Shown piece after piece: positions 34,363 through 36,615 of a stretch of 36,615 nucleotides of DNA. Both the position numbers and the translations under genes were made by a program. Location of the stretch: contig JAAYQK010000083.1 in the NCBI GenBank assembly GCA_012519325.1, forward strand, positions 1 to 36,615, given 5' to 3'. Each line of letters opens with the position of its first letter. Position 1 is the first letter of the stretch. Source of the stretch: Gracilibacteraceae bacterium (GTDB taxonomy: Bacteria; Bacillota; Clostridia; Lutisporales; Lutisporaceae). The notes under the pieces are model-generated. The model searched no databases, was not told where the DNA came from, and saw nothing but the letters and a program-made list of their open reading frames with translations.

Positions 34363-36474
34363 ATGGATGTATTTGAACTTGAACTGGCTGGGAGAACACT
34401 AATAATTGAAACAGGAAGATTAGCCCAGTTAGCCGATGCAGCAGTCCTAGTCAGATATGGCGATACTGCAGTACTTGTAACAGCATGTGCTTCAGCAGAA
34501 CCAAAGCAGGGAATAGATTTCTTCCCTCTCAGTGTCGACTATGAAGAAAGGCTTTATGCAGTCGGTAAGATCCCGGGTGGTTTCATCAAAAGGGAAGGAA
34601 GGCCTACAGAAAAGGCAATACTGTCGGCTAGATTGATAGACAGGCCAATCAGGCCTTTATTTCCTCACGGATACAGGAATGACGTACAGGTAGTGGCAAC
34701 CGTATTATCCGTAGATCAGGACAATCTGCCAGAAATAGCAGCAATGATTGGTTCATCGGCGGCTCTTTCCATTTCAACAATACCCTTCCAGGGCCCCACA
34801 GGCTCTGTACTGGTTGGAAGAGTTGACGGAGAGCTCATACTTAATCCCAATAATGAGGAAAGGGAAAAAAGTGACCTTCACTTAGTGGTATCAGGCACAA
34901 AGGATGCTGTCATGATGGTTGAGGCAGGTGCTAAGGAAGTTCCTGAGGATGTTATGCTTGAAGCAATAATGTTTGCTCATGATAATATCAAAAAGATTGT
35001 TGCATTCATAGAAGAGATTGTCGCCAAAGTCGGTAAAGAAAAGAAGGAATATATAATTTTCAAACCGGAAGAAGAAATTGAAGCTGCAGTGAGAGAATAT
35101 GCAACTCAGAAGACCCTTGATGCAATAAGGACCGCTGACAAGCTTGAAAGACAGGAGAAGATTGACGCTGTTAAAGCTGAAACCCTGGAACACTTTCAAG
35201 AAATTTTCCCTGAGAAGGAAAATGAGATTGACGAGGTATTGTACGACATACTTAAGGAGCAGGTACGAAAGCTGATAACAGAGGAAGGTATAAGACCGGA
35301 CGACAGAAAACTGGATGAAATAAGGCCAATAAGCAGCGAGGTTGGTGTTCTTCCAAGAGTACACGGCTCCGGACTATTCACCAGGGGGCAGACGCAGGTT
35401 CTTACAGTTGCGACCCTTGGTGCTTTGGGAGACGTACAGATACTTGACGGGCTTACTGATGAAGAGTCAAAAAGATACATGCACCACTACAATTTCCCGC
35501 CTTACAGCGTTGGAGAGACAAGATTCATGAGAGGGCCCGGAAGAAGGGAAATAGGGCATGGAGCCCTGGCTGAAAGAGCTTTGGAGCCTATGATACCCTC
35601 TGAAGAAGAATTCCCGTATACAATCAGGCTTGTATCTGAAGTATTAAGCTCAAACGGCTCAACATCCCAGGCCTCGGTTTGCGGAAGCACATTGGCATTA
35701 ATGGATGCGGGAGTGCCGATAAAGGCACCGGTAGCCGGAGTTGCAATGGGACTTATGAAGGAAAAGGACAATGTAGCCATTCTAACCGATATACAGGGAA
35801 TGGAAGACTTCCTGGGAGACATGGATTTCAAGGTTGCCGGAACAAGCAAAGGGATAACTGCCATACAGATGGATATAAAGATACCCGGTATCGACAGGCC
35901 TATACTTGAAAAGGCATTGGAGCAGGCAAGAGTAGGAAGGCTGTTTATACTTGACAAAATGCTCAGCGTAATAAGCGAGCCGAGAAAAGAGCTTTCACCA
36001 TATGCGCCAAAGATAATTACCACAAAGGTTGATCCTGACAAGATAAGAGATATTATCGGGCCCGGCGGAAAGATAATTAATAAGATAATTGCAGAAACAG
36101 GAGTAAAGATTGACATTGAGGATGACGGAAAAGTTTACATTGCTGCTGTAGATCAGGCATCAGGCGATAAAGCCTTGAAGATCATCGAAAGCCTTGTCAA
36201 GGAAGTAAAAGAAGGAGAAATATATCTTGGCAGAGTTACCAGATTGATGGCCTTCGGTGCATTTGTTGAAATACTGCCCGGCAAGGAAGGCCTTGTGCAC
36301 ATATCCAAGCTTGATACCAAGAGAGTGGAAAAGGTTGAGGACGTAGTTGCCGTAGGAGATGAGATACTTGTTAAGGTAACCGATATCGACAAGCAGGGGA
36401 GGATAAACCTTTCAAGGCGTCACGCAATGGCCGATGTCTCAAAAGAAGAAGAGAAGGCAGAAGAAAAAGCATAA
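34363..36474 (+). CDS. pnp: Polyribonucleotide nucleotidyltransferase (PNPase)
   Basis: PNPase degrades RNA 3' to 5' by phosphorolysis and is a central part of RNA turnover. The 703-residue protein has the first RNase PH domain (about 1-145, with [22 protein letters not shown]), a helical linker and the second RNase PH domain (about 310-545). The second domain has TRGQTQVL and the catalytic aspartates in [15 protein letters not shown] domain ([14 protein letters not shown] near 565) and a C-terminal S1 domain ([16 protein letters not shown] near 625) follow. ATG 34363 follows AAAGGAGG; an in-frame ATG at 34321 is in fact GTG inside the inverted repeat and is not used. The enzyme looks complete. 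Confidence 0.98.
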   Translation: MDVFELELAGRTLIIETGRLAQLADAAVLVRYGDTAVLVTACASAEPKQGIDFFPLSVDYEERLYAVGKIPGGFIKREGRPTEKAILSARLIDRPIRPLFPHGYRNDVQVVATVLSVDQDNLPEIAAMIGSSAALSISTIPFQGPTGSVLVGRVDGELILNPNNEEREKSDLHLVVSGTKDAVMMVEAGAKEVPEDVMLEAIMFAHDNIKKIVAFIEEIVAKVGKEKKEYIIFKPEEEIEAAVREYATQKTLDAIRTADKLERQEKIDAVKAETLEHFQEIFPEKENEIDEVLYDILKEQVRKLITEEGIRPDDRKLDEIRPISSEVGVLPRVHGSGLFTRGQTQVLTVATLGALGDVQILDGLTDEESKRYMHHYNFPPYSVGETRFMRGPGRREIGHGALAERALEPMIPSEEEFPYTIRLVSEVLSSNGSTSQASVCGSTLALMDAGVPIKAPVAGVAMGLMKEKDNVAILTDIQGMEDFLGDMDFKVAGTSKGITAIQMDIKIPGIDRPILEKALEQARVGRLFILDKMLSVISEPRKELSPYAPKIITTKVDPDKIRDIIGPGGKIINKIIAETGVKIDIEDDGKVYIAAVDQASGDKALKIIESLVKEVKEGEIYLGRVTRLMAFGAFVEILPGKEGLVHISKLDTKRVEKVEDVVAVGDEILVKVTDIDKQGRINLSRRHAMADVSKEEEKAEEKA

Positions 36475-36518
36475 ACCAAAGGTTTATGTCAGACTGAAGA
36501 CAAAGTATAAAATTTTCG

Positions 36519-36555
36519 AGAGAATCCTTGAAAACAAAAAGGATTCTCTTCTTTT
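36519..36555 (+). terminator. Intrinsic terminator after pnp
   Basis: AGAGAATCCTT (36519-36529) pairs perfectly with AAGGATTCTCT (36539-36549) over a nine-base loop, followed by TCTTTT (36550-36555). The 11-pair stem lies 44 bases after the pnp stop. Confidence 0.82.
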
Positions 36556-36599
36556 ATGTCGAATATATACTCTAAAGTATTGATATGGTGGTGTTTTAG

Positions 36600-36615
36600 A
36601 TGTTAACAAAGGATA
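36600..36615 (+). CDS. Start of a gene running out of the window
   Basis: An ATG at 36600 follows GGTGGTG (36586-36592) at normal spacing and opens a frame reading MLTKD to the window end. In B. subtilis ylxY and the M16 peptidase gene mlpA lie after pnpA, so a protein of that region is possible. Five residues cannot identify it. Confidence 0.45.

Noticed and set aside
1-36615. Mobile element, prophage, CRISPR or defence system
   Set aside because: All genes fit conserved core synteny; I found no transposase, integrase, regular spacer repeat or foreign-looking composition.

Overview
The window is chromosomal core DNA from a low-GC, motile Gram-positive bacterium. Every complete gene lies on the + strand. 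Gene order follows the Bacillus subtilis fla/che operon into the rpsB-pnpA region almost gene for gene. An AT-rich Clostridia genome (Acetivibrio/Ruminiclostridium type) is suggested by the PilZ and DUF342 insertions, a short EF-Ts, PolC with the YlxR/YlxQ pair, and strong AGGAGG ribosome sites with frequent TTG starts. The family-level placement is inference from gene content, not a database result.

Region 1 (1-12661) is the distal end of a flagellar/chemotaxis operon. It holds the flhA 3' end, flhF, flhG, a PilZ c-di-GMP receptor, cheB, cheA, cheW, cheC, cheD, a small membrane protein, sigD, a DUF342/FapA protein, a Lys/Gln-rich small protein, a membrane-anchored DUF6115 protein in the swrB position, and a short MltG-N-like protein. 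The genes are tightly packed or overlapping, apart from a 74-base gap after cheD that holds a large hairpin.

Region 2 (12662-25858) starts with a likely sigma-A promoter and a structured leader. It then carries rpsB, tsf, pyrH, frr, a small unknown gene, uppS, cdsA, dxr, rseP, ispG, a family 2 glycosyltransferase and polC. Three hairpin terminators (after rpsB, tsf and the small gene) divide translation factors from the lipid/isoprenoid genes. UppS, CdsA, Dxr, RseP and IspG together cover undecaprenyl and phospholipid precursor supply plus membrane proteolysis.

Region 3 (25859-33702) begins with a near-consensus promoter (TTGCAT-17-TATAAT) and tandem hairpins. It carries rimP-nusA-ylxR-ylxQ-infB-rbfA-nrnA-truB-ribF: ribosome maturation, transcription elongation, translation initiation, nanoRNA turnover, tRNA pseudouridylation and FMN/FAD synthesis.

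Region 4 (33703-36615) holds rpsO with its own promoter, leader and strong terminator, then pnp with a long leader and terminator, and the first codons of another gene.

I see no mobile element, CRISPR array, tRNA, rRNA or defence cassette, and no stretch over 300 bases without a gene; the longest gaps are 12662-12880 and 34099-34362. The most unusual signal is a 48-nt inverted-repeat element (11-nt arm, exactly 26 nt, 11-nt arm). It occurs three times, only between genes: after cheD, before pyrH and before pnp. The arm sequences differ between copies while pairing is mostly kept.
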